From Tilletia caries (Eukaryota; Basidiomycota; Exobasidiomycetes; Tilletiales; Tilletiaceae), in NCBI GenBank assembly GCA_032718865.1, contig JALUTQ010000026.1, forward strand, positions 186,001 to 250,000: a stretch of DNA of 64,000 nt. The letters are read 5' to 3'. Under the pieces are notes generated by a model. That model worked only from the letters and a program-made list of their open reading frames with translations, searched no databases and was not told where the DNA came from. This document shows positions 18,227-29,906 of this stretch, in pieces (position 1 is the first letter of the stretch; every line of letters begins with the position of its first letter). A program made the translations under genes and the position numbers.

Positions 18227-19542
18227 ATGCCTAAAGCAACCAGGCGGTTTTTACTCATTGACGAGGCCGCGGCTGTTGCAGTCATACAGCGGCTGCGGGA
18301 GTCAAGGCAAGAGGAATCTCAAGACCCAACGGAAGAGGCAGCTCGTAATCCCAGGCTTTCACTCTTTTTTTGGGCCCATCTTTCACAGATACAGCAGCAA
18401 AGATACCTTGTCGAGCGGGTTAAGGTTCCCAAATCCTCTATTTGGATCAACGAGATTCTTCCAGAGCTCGACGACGTTCGATTTCGGAGCTGGATGCGAA
18501 TGGACAGGCACAGTTTCAGCTACACGCTCTCTCTTATCCGAGATCACGCCGTCTTCAGAGGCGGAGTTCGGTCTGCTCAGACTCCGGTCGCAGTCCAGCT
18601 TGCGCTAGCCCTGCACTGTCTTGGGGTTAACGGTTCTGGAGCGTCGATCCGCGTCAATGCCGGGCAATGGGGAATCTCAGAGGGTCACGTTTCGGACTGC
18701 GTTCGCCGAGTGGTTACCGCGCTGGCATCTCTCGTGGACAACTGGGTCGTATGGCCCGATACCGCCAGTCGCGAGAGGGAGTCGCGCAACTCAGAGCGGC
18801 GTTCAGGATTGCGTGGCGTCATAGGGAAGCTGGATGGAACGGACATAGTTCTCTATGAGCGACCAGGCAAGTTCTGTTATGCATCATGATTTGTGCATTT
18901 GGGACCTGAAATGAATGTGTTGAATTAATCTTCTTTGGTGTTCCTTCAGGCGGCATTCTCAACGGCGACGAATTCTTCAACAGGAAGCGTCGATACGCAA
19001 TCAATCTGTCGGCCGTTTGCAATTACAAGTTGCAGTTCACATACGTCCTTGTCGGCTGGCCTGGGTCCGTTCATGACAGCAGGGCGTGGTCGACATCATC
19101 TCCCCATCGTCAGCCAGGAGCGTTCTTCAGCGAGGGCGAGTACCTGCTCGCCGATAGTGCTTACTCCAGTAGCACTACGGTGGTTACTCCGTACAAGCGC
19201 CCGCAGTCAAACGCCAGGCCCAACAAGCTGTTCAACAAACTTCTTTCGTCAGTGAGGATCGATATCGAACACGCGTTTGGCCTTCTGAAAGGACGATGGG
19301 CCTGTTTGAAAGGCCTTCGAGTTCGGCTCTTAAACAACGAGCAGCATGCGACCGCATGCAGGTATGTTACAGCATGCGTCGTTCTTCATAACATTCTCCT
19401 ACACCTCAGAGACGACTGGACGATGGAACCCGACCCTGAGGACGACGGAGAAGAAGGAGGCTTGGCAGAAGAGCAGGGAGATGATGACGAGGAGTGGAGA
19501 GAGGTGGTCAAACAACGGGCTTTGAGCAGAATGTATGCGTAA
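18227..19542 (+). CDS. PIF/Harbinger (HARBI1-like) DDE transposase, 2 exons
   Basis: Exons 18227-18866 and 18950-19542 give 410 residues. The 83-bp intron has a GC donor (GCAAGT) and TTCAG acceptor; only this junction keeps the frame and the motif YERPGGILNGDEFF. A helix-turn-helix-like region (VAVQLALALHCLGVNGSGAS) precedes the DDE_4-type catalytic fold. The acidic triad is D203 in KLDGTD, D282 in LADSAY and E320 in DIEHAFGLLKGRW; GSVHDSRAW (D256) is the family signature between them. The C-terminus is acidic. All catalytic residues are present and the frame is intact, so this copy could be functional. It is the catalytic half of the usual two-protein Harbinger system, paired with the Myb-like gene downstream. 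Confidence 0.92.
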
Positions 19543-19770
19543 CAGTCTGGACTCTGGGAAATGGGCATAGGACTCTGGGCAATCATGATTCACAATCAAG
19601 TCTGATGTCGAATCAAAGTGGTGTTGTCATTATTTGAGGCTTAGATGATTGGAGACTGAAGTGTGAGGGCATGGTAGTTTGGGGTGTCAAGGTTTGCTCC
19701 TGGAGCAATGTTCTGACTTTTGTTCATGACCACCATGAACTAGCATGGGCCGAAAGCAGAACCACCATCG

Positions 19771-22050
19771 TCACCTTCGTTGAACTGTCCTCCGCTCCAA
19801 CTCCAACCGTCGCGCGTATTGAGCGCAGTCATCCGCTCTGCTGTCGGGGAGGGGTAGGGCATCGACTGAGCTGGGCTGAAGGTAGGAGGGTTGGCGGTTG
19901 GCATGGGAGCAGGGGCGCCGTTGTGCTGAAGTGGCGAGAAAGGGGGGGTTGGTGAAAGAGTGGCCAGTGGCAGAGGGCTCGGGATGATGGCGCCGGGCTA
20001 GTGAAGGGGTCGGGGTCATCATGGGGTGAGTCGGCTGTGGACGTCCATAGAATGGGATGGTTGGGTCGTAAGCTGATCCGGTCGAGGGCGAGCCTTGGAA
20101 GTATCCATACGCAGCACCGCTTCCATACACGGGCCCCGAAGGCGGGTAAGTATCGTGGGGTACATGCGGCACAGGCGGTGCTGCGTGCGGAGAGACGAAA
20201 GGTGGCATGGGTACGCCTTGATTTGCTGCCCGACCAGGGCCAGGGCTGACGCCTAGCGGCAGTGACGGGAAAGCTGCACTGTGCATCTGCAAACCTGGCA
20301 CGGACGATTGCAGCATCCACATGCGCTCACGCTCTTCGCGTCGTTCTCGTTCTTGCCGCTCGCGTTCTCGTTCCCGGTCTTGACGCTCACGATCCCGCTC
20401 TTGTTTCCTTTCCTCCATCTCCAACAGAAAGCGACGATTGACTTCATCCCTCTCCCGGCGATCTTCCTTCTCCTTCCTCCTTTCCTCCTTTTCTCTTCGT
20501 CGCTCTTCCCGTCTGACCTCCGCTTCCCTTTCCTGTCGCTCCTTGTCCCTTCGGCGTTCTTCCCTTCTGTACTCTTCCTCACGCCACCGGTCCTCGCGTC
20601 TCTCCTTTTCTTTCTCCCGCTCCCGTTCCAGCTGACGATAATCCCTCTCGAAGGCCTCTTTGGTCTCGACCGCGGCAAGTTTTCGGTCTTCGAGGTCCCG
20701 AACATCCTTCGCCTTTGTTCGCTCGAGATCGATCCGAGCCGTCTCGGTGGTATCGCCAACAACCGAGAGCCGTTTCCGCTCCGTGAGTTCGTCTTGTTGC
20801 TTCAGTCGAAGACGTCGATCCTCCGCGCTGACCATCTCGGCCAGAGCCTGGCCAACAGACGGACCGTCGGCGGGCTTCTTCCTAGTTTCGGGCTTGACGA
20901 GGCCGGGGAGACGAGAGGAGTTTTGTTGTGCCAGTTGAGTTTTGGTCTGCCCAGGAGCACGCGTTGACTGCTGCTTTGACGATTTGACCTTTTTCGGCTT
21001 CGCCGGGACCTTCACCCTCCTCTTTTGAAGCTCCAGGGACACAGATCGGGGCCATACTTTTCTTCGGCTTCGCGGTAGCTGACTTTTTTTTGGGTTTGGC
21101 CGGCTTCTTCGCACCGACTCCTGGTGAGCATGAACCCCCCACCTCCTTCGCCAGCAGTCGCTCAGCCTCTGATTCGGTGCCTTGTCCCAGATACCCGCCC
21201 TCCTCTTCGTCCTCTGACTCGGCGAGATCACTCTCATCCGTCGCTCCGTGAGGAACCTGGTCCCCCTCGCCCTCGTCCTCTATCTGATCTTCCTCGTCCT
21301 CGTCCTCTTCCTCTTCCTCGTCCTCCTCTTCCTCATCTTCCTTCTCTTCTTCTTCCTCTTTCTCCTCTTCCTCGTCTTCATCTTCTTCCTCGTCCTCTCC
21401 ATTATCCTTCTTGGCAGCCGACTTCCTTTTTGAGGTCGCCAAGTTTGCGAGTTGAAGCTGGGTTCTGACTCCTCCCTCCAACAGGCTCGGTGGCTTGACG
21501 TTGGCTTTGTCCCCGAGGATGTCGTCCATGGTATAGTAGTAGTGGCATATGCGACTGATGTAGGCTGGAGGGTTTAGGAGGACCACGCAATTCAGTCTAG
21601 AGTCTGGTGCAGGGTACTCAAGCCGAACGACGTTTGTTCTTGTTCTGACTAACCTTTGATGCTCTCCTTCTTCTTGCTTTGCTTTGCCCCTCGCCCACCG
21701 TGCTTATCCCAGATCCAATCAGCCGTGTCGTGGTGCTCGCGAGCAACTCCACCGCCCGTGGAGTTCTCGACGGTGTCCAGGATCTTCTTGTACAACGAGA
21801 TCATCTTGGCAACCTTGTTGACGAGCTGTTGACTGGTGAGACCGGTGGCTTTGATCGGTTTGTCTGCGTGAAGTGCTTCGAGCATATGCTCACATGCAGT
21901 TGCTTTGCTCTTGTCGTAGGAACGAGCTCCTCCATTTGCAGTTCCGTCGCGGCTCGGCTTCGCCAACCACTCGCAGATTGCTTCTTCTTGCTCTCGAGTC
22001 CATTGCCAGGGAGCTGGGGGCTTGCCTTTGTCTTTCTTGGATCCCATCAC
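19771..22050 (-). CDS. Harbinger Myb/SANT-like DNA-binding partner protein, at least 3 exons
   Basis: It starts at ATG 22050. Exon 1 (to about 21653) encodes the N-terminal Myb/SANT-like domain (WQWTREQEEAICEWLAKP ... LVNKVAKMISLYKKI). The next exon begins near 21572 (acceptor CTCCAG) with the family signature ICHYYYTMDDILGDKANVKP, followed by a long Asp/Glu tract and a Lys-rich region. A further frame change near 21.0 kb needs another intron (donor GTATGG at 21057 is a candidate; the acceptor is not fixed). The last exon holds a very long charged Arg/Glu helix (about 20880-20340), a Pro-rich tail and the stop at 19771. In Harbinger transposons such proteins bind the element ends and help bring the transposase into the nucleus. 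It is convergent with the transposase. Confidence 0.75.
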
Positions 22051-23770
22051 GGCAGCGGTACGCAGCAGCCAGGAAAGTATCGATGGATGAGCCTCCTTTG
22101 ACCTTCCTGTAACCCAACAGCTTACCTCTTGTTCTGCTTCCTTGACCTTCCTTGCCTTTCTTTCCCACGACTCACGAGTACCGTCTCATTTCAGTTTTCT
22201 TCAAACACCGGCGACCCCTCTCCCCTCTTCTTCCCTCACGAAATTCTCGACTCCCATCCCGCTGCTCCCCACCTCTCCGTCCCGCAGCATCGCCGATGGG
22301 CCATCCTTGCAGGTTTGCAGCTGCTGACTTGCTGCCGAAGATCATCCTGTCTGCCCATGTTGTGAGTAGTCTCTCGCCTCTCCTAACCCTTCTCACTCTG
22401 CGTCGCATCACTCCTGGTTTATGGGCCATGGCTAACCATCAACCCCATCTCTTTGCTCAACCACATCGGTGCTCGTGGACATCGGTGCTCGTGGACATAT
22501 TCGCGTTTGCGGCCGTCAAGTGTTGACTGTTGTCTCTTTTCTGAAGTTGAGTCGCATCGTCCCCTAACCCCGACTCCATGTCTCCACCGTCGACCGTCAG
22601 GCACTGTTTGCCAGCCAACGCACTCTCACTGATACTGTTTCCACTTTCCTACGATTGCTACTTGCTTCTCTGAGGTTGCGCGAACAGATACTGAACCCGC
22701 CAAGCCACTAAATCTACGTACAAGGAACATCTCACTGCCCAATGCTGGGAACCCTTGTCGTTGAAGGTGAGTATGACCTATGCACCCAATCCCTCCTATG
22801 TATCCCTCCCTTTCTTCAACCCTATCCACTCCCGATACCACATCTCCGTGACTTCCGGGGGGTGCATCCCCACAGTCCGGCGGGCGGACAGGCGACAGCT
22901 ATGTAGCTGACGTCCAACAACCCGTTGCATAAAAGTGGCATGTGCAGCATGTTACATGTATGCGCATGTACACACCGAATACATGCTGAGGCCCACCCAC
23001 CCACCAGTTCCGCTACGGCGATATGGAGTACTCAGTACTCCTAACTCCCTATACCCACTTACGCAGTACTAACCCTCCCGATGAATACATAAGGGCAGAA
23101 CATGGATTAACCCTTTTTCCTTTTTCTAACCCTGCCAGCTGCTATTTTTTTAACCCCTGCCCCAACTCCCTTAAACTCTGATAGCCCTTTTCCATCTCCA
23201 GCACCAGAGTCCTGCCAACGCCAAGATGCGTCCACTCCCCAGATTCATTTTTGGGTATCGACTTTCGCGCTTCTAGGCTGTAACGATCGCCTCCATCCTC
23301 GCATCTACCATCACTCCATCGCACGACGGGCCATCCTTCCTGGCTCGCGCTCTGAGCAGACGGTACGTCGGGTCACGTTGCTAAGTGCTAGCTGGTAGCA
23401 AATAAACCAGCTACTCGCAAACCAGCTACTCTGGTACCCGTCTACACCGACATCACTGCAACGCACATTGCACTCTATAGGGACAAGCCACTGGGGCAAG
23501 CTGACCGAACCTCTCCCAGACTCGACTCTCACCGCTTACGCTCAGGCCCGAATGGTACACTGGTATATCTGTAGGATTGTTGTAACTGCAGTCGCCTGTA
23601 AATCTTGAAAAAAAACGCAATAAAGGTAGTGCTGAGCAGATTTCAGCGGCTCTGAGCGGTTCTGGGACTGGCTGGGAGTGAGCTGGGGGTGACTGGGCGG
23701 GCCAAAAAGCACCCGCCGAGTTCATCCCCGACCCTCATTTCTCGGTGGCTCTGGGCGGCTCTGGGTTGAT
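22051..23770. other. Right non-coding part of the Harbinger element
   Basis: This is leader sequence of the Myb-like gene and subterminal DNA. I see no coding exon. Near the right end (about 23635-23770) GGCTCTGGG/GGTTCTGGG-type subterminal repeats appear before the inverted repeat. Confidence 0.5.
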
Positions 23771-23833
23771 ATGAGCGAGAATGAGCGGTTCTCGGCGTGA
23801 AATTTCATGACGCGTGAACTGCCCTAGATCTGA

Positions 23834-25363
23834 GAACCCGGTAGCAACACAGACCGGGGTCCGGCAGTCCACCGCTGAGTTGAAAGGCCCTTCCTTTGTT
23901 CACTGGCCGAGGAAACGTGCACAAGGGGGTCGATATTCAGTATACAGAGCTCTGGAACCCTGATCGCCCAAGCAGAGGGATCATCAATTCCGTGGTCACA
24001 GGAGCGCAACGATCAAGCGTGGACGACCCATTATATGTCGGCGATACTGCGCACCGTGCCGTGCCGTGCCGTGCCGTGCCGTGCCTGGTCCTCGTCTTTG
24101 CTGGGACTCTCGACGCGCCGTCAACCGACCGAACGGCCGAGCAAAAGAATGCTCGTTGCCACCCGCGCGATAGCATTGGGACCCATCTATCGAAGTAGTC
24201 CTAGTGGAGTGGAGAGCGGATGGTTCAGATCAGAAGTCGAGAGCCGCCACAGGCACCAGTCACCACTGAGTGGTCTGCCAGAGGTCTGCTGCACAACCTG
24301 ATGGACCAGGTCCTGCTCCGGCGAGGACACGATCCTTTTTCTGTGCTAGTGTGGACCTCGTCCTTAGGCAGGTCGTCGTTCATCGACTACGAGGCGGAAA
24401 TCGAGTGCGAACGGGGGCTGATGAGGACAAGTACGACCTTGCGTACGACGTTGCCAGCAGAGAACCGCAAGTACCGCAAAATCCTCTAAGCCGGGCCAAG
24501 GGGATGGTCGCATCCGCCATCCGCTTCCTTCGACTCCTGTTCACAAACCCGTCCTGGAGTACAGACCAGGAATATTGAAAGGCACCGCGCTGAGGCTCTC
24601 ACTTAGTCGCTTCATGCCGCAGCAGGCAGTAAGGCCAAGTCGACGGATCCCCGGACATAGGTCCTAGATGGACAACATCGATCTTGAATGGTACTGGATA
24701 CCGGATCCGGGCCTTGCGACGGATGTTTCAAAGTCTGAAGCGGTTCGAAGGCTGCGGAGGGGATGTTCGACCCGTTACTGCATTCGTCCGCCGCCAAGAT
24801 GGCCCTGCTGAGATTCTTGTCGTCCAAGGATAGCTGGGACAGGTTGGGAGGGTAGAGAGTAAACGGAGACCTGATGGGAATCAACCAAAGGAGGAATTCA
24901 GCGTTCAACTTGGGTTTTTGGGCCAGCGGGCGGAAAAACAGCGAGAAGAAAGGAGGTCACGGTCAACATCTTGGCTCTCAAGCACTGCCCACCAGCCCAC
25001 CGGCGACAAGTACTGGCGAAGTTGAGCTGTTCCGTCGTCATTAGACGTGATCTCAGTTTCAGGCTTTCAACTGCCGCGGATGGCGGATGTGACGAGCCGC
25101 GAGGAGATGCTGGTGGCAGGTGGCAGGAAGCGAGACAGATGATCGACGTCCAGTGTCCACACAGGGGGGAGTTACCGGTGAAGTACCGCGGCGAGATTTT
25201 TGTGCTTAGTCATCCTCATCTGGAGCGAGATGCTCGACGGGGACGAGGTCGAGGTCGAGGTACACAACATGCTGAAGAGTGAAGAAGGTGCGCTGGTCAC
25301 TGAACCTGGAAGCGTGCACAGTGAGAGTCGCCGGGCTGCAAGGTCAAGAAGCGAGGTTGGTGA
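23834..25363. other. Gene-free stretch between elements
   Basis: I see no gene. It contains a short CGTGC tandem array (24055-24083). Open frames here lack recognisable motifs and run in several overlapping frames. Confidence 0.5.
24055..24083. repeat. CGTGC pentanucleotide tandem repeat
   Basis: About five uninterrupted GTGCC/CGTGC units form a small minisatellite. Confidence 0.85.
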
Positions 25364-25371
25364 TCTGCGAA

Positions 25372-26274
25372 CAAGGCTGAATACGCATGAAATACGCATG
25401 AGTTTGACCCCAAACCCATACCCATGCGTATGGGAATGGGAGTCTTCAAAACCAAACCCATACGCATCCATGGGTCATACGCATGACATGCGTACGACGC
25501 ACCCATACGCACCAACCCATTTCACTGTTGTGAACATTCTACCACTATACTAAAAGGTGAGACCAGTCTCGACCCAAGTGTCATGGATGATGCATATATC
25601 CAACACTCCCTCTCATCATCGTGACCCTTTGGTCTGAGACGCGAGACCCCATAGGACTAGGGGTGAGACTCTTTCGGCCCGGAGTACCCGGAGCACGTGC
25701 TGTGGAAAAACCCGACAAGCACCCGACAAGAAAATGGTCGGAAAAGAAGTCTGGAGATACCGGGATTCGAACTCACGACAGAGTCGATCAGACTCTTAAT
25801 CTGTTGTGAACATTCTACCACTATACTAAAAGGTGAGACCAGTCTCGACCCAAGTGTCATGGATGATGCATATATCCAACATTCACATAGTAAACTCGGA
25901 GCCTTTTGATGTCTGAGACTGGCTTTTCGGGGTCTTGGGGGTCTTAAGAATGCATAAAAATGTTGGTCTGAAGTCTTAGTTAGGGTCTTAACATCAGCGT
26001 GCCCCTCATGTCTGCTCTCAAACGTCCATGTGGACTTGAGCTAGATTCATGCCTGAAGCGGGTCGGTTCAATCTGCTCGCCACATGGTCTCCACACTGTT
26101 TAGACCAAGGCCATGCGTACGACGCGCGTATACGCATGGCACTGAAATTTCCAAACCCATACGTATGAAACTTTTTTGACCGAGCATTCAGACCATACGC
26201 ATACGCATGAACACGTATACACCCCATGGGTTTACGCACGTACGACGTATGGGTAAGAAATATGTTCAGCCTTG
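25372..26274. mobile_element. hAT-type MITE (542 bp without its nested TRIM)
   Basis: The ends are CAAGGCTGAATA and the inverse of CAAGGCTGAACA. Perfect 8-bp target duplications TCTGCGAA lie at 25364-25371 and 26275-26282. CATACGCATG-like repeats in both orientations fill 25380-25520 and 26100-26260, typical hAT subterminal structure. No coding capacity. It is interrupted by TRIM copy 2 (25526-25881). Confidence 0.88.
25526..25881 (-). mobile_element. TRIM copy 2 with 5-bp target duplication TTCAC, inside the hAT MITE
   Basis: Identical 80-bp terminal repeats lie at 25526-25605 and 25802-25881, TG...CA, around a 196-bp interior. TTCAC flanks at 25521-25525 and 25882-25886. It is nearly identical to copy 1 at 9181-9535. 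The minus strand carries TAGTATAGTGGTAG in the repeat and GAGTTCGAATCCCGG just inside the interior. Identical repeats point to a very recent insertion. Confidence 0.88.
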
Positions 26275-26488
26275 TCTGCGAACGAACAAGGAATTGCGGT
26301 CAGTGATGTCAGAAGTGGTCCGTATGTGGCCTGTGCGTTGTGCCCACCTCGTCCTCTACTTCTGGTCGCCTTGCCGTACATGAAGACGCTGACTGCTTCC
26401 ACCATTATTCTGCCACTGGCTGCCCATCTCTGCTGATCTCTGACGCTTCATCTGCAATAGTCTCTAGGCATTCCCCCGAGTTTCAAAC

Positions 26489-27976
26489 ATGTCTGCTTCC
26501 AACAGTGCTATTCCCCGTCTCGCCCGGGTCCGCGTCCCTGCCGCCGGATTCGACCTGCCCGTGCTGGCCTATGGCACCGGTGCGTCCTTCTGATCATTGT
26601 GGTATATGTGCGCTGGTTGGCTGATATAATCTTTCCCTCATAGGTACGGCTCTCTATCAACGTGATATTTCCAAGGAGGTCGGCATCGCCGCGAGGGCAG
26701 GACACCGCTTCTTCGATTTCGCCGAGATGTGAGTTCCATCCTTTCGACCCCCTCTCATTCTAACCTGGGCTGACTTGACTGTGTGTTTATGTGCCCCTAC
26801 GCCGGATATTTGAAGGTACGCAAACACGCAATACGCTGGCAACGGTCTGCGTCCCTTGCTAACCTCGCCCGACTCCGGAGTCAAGCGGGACGATCTGACC
26901 ATCTTGACCAAGATCGCTGACGGCCAGACCCACGCTTACAAGAGCCTCCAGGAAGAAGTCGCCGCTCTGAACCTCAACGCCGGCGATGCCAAACCCGCTT
27001 TCGACGTCGTGCTGTCTCACTACCCGCCCCGCGCTAACAAGGAGAAGGGCCGACCATCGAATCTCCAGGTCTGGCGAGAGCTCGAACGCGCTGTAGACGA
27101 CGGCCTGACGCGTTCAATTGGTGTCTCGAATTGGTTGGCAGAGGATATCGAGAAGCTGTATGCCGATGCGGAGGCGGAGGACGGCGGCGCTGGGCTGAAG
27201 CATCCCATCGCGTTCAACCAGATCGAGTTCCACCCTCTCATAGCCTCGACGCCGCAGTACAAGGCACTCCTCCCGCTCTGCAAGGAGAAGAACATCAAGA
27301 TCATGACGTACAGCCCACTCGTCCCGCTGACAAAGAAGTGCGTCTCCACCTTTTCTGGTTTCTTCAGCGTTGCAAAAGCTGATATTTCGCTGACTCCTTG
27401 TTCGGGTCACTCTCTGTCCAGTCTTCTCCCGGAAATGCCAGCACTGAAGGAGGCCTTGGACAAGGCCGTCGCTGCCAAGTCTGGCCGGACACAAGCGTCA
27501 GGTAGGATAACATCGACAGATCAACCGCAGCCCGACGCGTCAAATAGGCTGAAAGCTTTACCTTTATCCGCTTCCCTTCTTCAGTACTGCTGAAGTACGC
27601 CCACCAGATGACAAACGATGGAATCATCGTGACAACCTCGTCCAAGCCTGAACGCACCGCCGAATACATTGACATGTTCGCTGCCGTCGGCACCGGGAAG
27701 GACGGTACACCCGGAGCGGAGGATTTGCTCAGCCAGGCCGAGTTGGACGCTATCACTCAGGTACGTTCATGAAGGGGAGCAATGTAGAAGTGTGCGGCGC
27801 CTGACAATGTTTTCCCTTTCGCTCGCATTCTCCGTCCTCAGGCTGCCGCACAGTACAAGCCCGTGAAGGCATGGATGGAGGAGTACGTATAACGCATTGC
27901 CTTTTATCCTCCTTTACCGCGTCTGCACTCTCCCACACGCAACTAACATCTCTCTTGACCTTACAGGTGGTGGTGA
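26489..27976 (+). CDS. Aldo/keto reductase, 7 exons
   Basis: Exons 26489-26579, 26644-26728, 26816-27337, 27422-27501, 27585-27760, 27842-27882 and 27967-27976 give 334 residues. The AKR catalytic tetrad is complete: D55 and Y60 in FDFAEMYAN, K91 in LTKI, H127 in LSHYPP. SIGVSNW and FNQIEFHP (substrate/NADPH side of the TIM barrel) are also intact. The last exon is only 10 nt. A GTACGT donor at 27883 and TTACAG acceptor give the ending MEEWW; unspliced reading would instead stop at TAA 27889-27891 after EEYV. The protein should be a soluble NADPH-dependent carbonyl reductase with unknown substrate. It is the only host-type gene between the Harbinger/MITE block and the second CACTA-type element. 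Confidence 0.9.
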
Positions 27977-28159
27977 TCGCGTTCCTTCTGTGTCCCCCCA
28001 TCGCGCTCCCAATCAATCAATCAATCAATCAATCAGAACCAAGCAAAACAAACAGCTGGATTCACCTGCAGGCTTCAACATTCATTCCTTTGAACCTGGC
28101 GCTGAGACCAAACTTCCTTGGGTGACTTGTTTGGTCGCGTGAGGCATGGAATCATCAGG

Positions 28160-28375
28160 GATAACCTAGTCTCTCGCGCAGACCTGTGATAGACCAGTGA
28201 TAGACCATCTAGCGCACCCCCTGCGCGAGAGTCTGTGCTCTGCACAATCGCACACACCTAGCGCAGGGTGCGTGGGATAGCTTAGACCTCGCACAGCCCA
28301 GCGCGGGGCCCAGCGCGGGGTTCACACATCCCTCTAATCCAGGCTGCTCGCACACATCTCGCGCACCCTCGCGCG
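28160..28375. repeat. Left subterminal GCGCGAG-type array
   Basis: Short units such as CTCGCGCAGACCTGTGATAG, CTAGCGCACCCCCTGCGCGAG and CAGCGCGGGG are reiterated. They match in opposite orientation the array at 36310-36600. Confidence 0.65.
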
Positions 28376-29608
28376 AGGAACAAGTTGCCCGTTTTGATGG
28401 TATCCAAAGAATTGATTTACAAGTCAAGTTAAGGACAGGGTTACAGCAGTCAACACTACAAGGTACAGAGTGGGTGATGGGTGAGCTGGAGCCTGGAAGC
28501 GTGCGGAAACTACCAGCAGCGTGATCTACACCGCAAGATGTCCTGCATGCGAGCTGGGAATAGGAGAAGGAAGCTCGATATGACAAGATCCGAGTGACGA
28601 GACACCGGGACCCGGGCATGCTAGAATCTGGATGAATGCTGGCAAGAATGAAGAATCAAAGGGTGAAGAGGTTAGATTCTTCGAAGCTGATTCCTGGACA
28701 CAAGACAATGTGGGGACGATGTAGGTGTAGAGGTGGTCGTCAGTATAATCATTGATCCAGACTGACTCTTGCGTGGTATCCGTCCGTGGAATGAATGTAC
28801 TGATCGACACATGCAATTCACGCCATTTCGGAGACGTTATGGACTGGAAGTGGGACGTGATGCGGTGCTTTCGGCGCACGAGGTTCAAAAGATCTGGGAG
28901 TGGGTTATGGGGGATGGGTTCATAAGACGCAAAGCCAACAAGATGTTGAAGGTGAGCTATGAGTATGCGACTGTAGGACACCGAAATGCGCAATTGCCTG
29001 GGATAAGAGTCAGCACGGAGCGGAGAGATTAGCTGTCAGGAGGACGTCAAATGTCAATCGTCCATCGTCAATTCTAGCTCGTCTGTGCAGCAATGCTAGA
29101 TCTGGAGAATGAAAGTATGCAACCAAACAGAAAAGACCAAGCGATCAAATGCAGTTGTCGGTCTGATCAGTATTCGTCACTCGTCAGTAAGAAGGGCGAA
29201 TGAATAGCAGCTGTTTACCGGGGTCAGTGTGTGAGAACTGAGATGTCAAATGTCAATGTTATCAGAAGTCAGTCAGTACGAGTGTTGACAGCATGACTCC
29301 TGAGCATGAGGTCTGTGAGTGAGGTTAGCGTCATGCACATCCACAGTCCATAAAACCTGACTGTCGAGATATCGAAGCTATAGCTGTGTACCAGTGTACC
29401 GTCCTACCTACATGCGTGATGCGCATATGTCCAATCGTCTGAGGGTGAATGAGAGAAGACATCAGTAGCACCATTCAATGATTCACGCTGCTTTCTACGA
29501 GGCATGAACCACACACCGCAGGACAATCGCAGATGCCGTTCCGCCGTTCATGACCTGTTGTTGCAGACTCTTGCGGACGACGCAAAGGAAGCGATGGGCT
29601 GGCCGCTG

Positions 29609-29634
29609 GCGACACGTACCGGCGTACGTGTCGC
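29609..29634. repeat. Perfect 11-bp hairpin (inverted repeat)
   Basis: GCGACACGTAC at 29609-29619 and GTACGTGTCGC at 29624-29634 are perfect complements around CGGC. It could be a protein-binding site or a cruciform; no function is assigned. Confidence 0.7.
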
Positions 29635-29906
29635 GCGTCCAGGGTAGCTGTGAGCGCCAGGCAGGGGCGAAGCAGGACAAAGGGAAGCTGTTGCTGAGAT
29701 AATCATCGAGGTGGACTGTGAGACAGGGGTTGGAACAGAGCTTTAAGTCAAAGTCACCACGCACCATCTCGCCACCGCAGAAACATGATGCCCGTCCTTA
29801 GAGGAGACAGCGGAAGAAGACTGACTGACTGAAGAAAGGAAAGGCAAGCTGTGAGATCGAGCGAACGACCGATGCAGAAAGAGCAGGGGTTGGGTAACAC
29901 GTCAGC

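Larger units (their letters stand above)
16191..23829. mobile_element. PIF/Harbinger DNA transposon with 59-bp perfect inverted repeats
   Basis: Bases 16191-16249 and 23771-23829 are perfect reverse complements (outer end ATCTAGGGCAGTTCACGCGT). CTGA directly flanks both sides (16187-16190, 23830-23833) and may be the target duplication, although Harbinger elements usually duplicate 3 bp. The element holds a DDE transposase (18227-19542, plus), a convergent Myb/SANT-like gene (19771-22050, minus) and a nested 1.8-kb element near its left end. The left end lies only 56 bp from the end of the Plavaka element. Confidence 0.85.

Noticed and set aside
24220..24578. Open frames around 24.3 kb as a gene
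   Set aside because: Two frames overlap with similar composition and no motifs or introns. No support beyond openness.
25380..26260. CATACGCATG repeats as a possible CRISPR-like or satellite array
   Set aside because: They are irregularly spaced, in both orientations, and enclosed by hAT ends with an 8-bp duplication, so they are MITE subterminal repeats. The host is eukaryotic.
27883..27891. TAA at 27889-27891 as the aldo/keto reductase stop
   Set aside because: A strong GTACGT donor precedes it and a TTACAG acceptor at 27961-27966 gives an EEWW ending. The alternative remains possible but is less likely.
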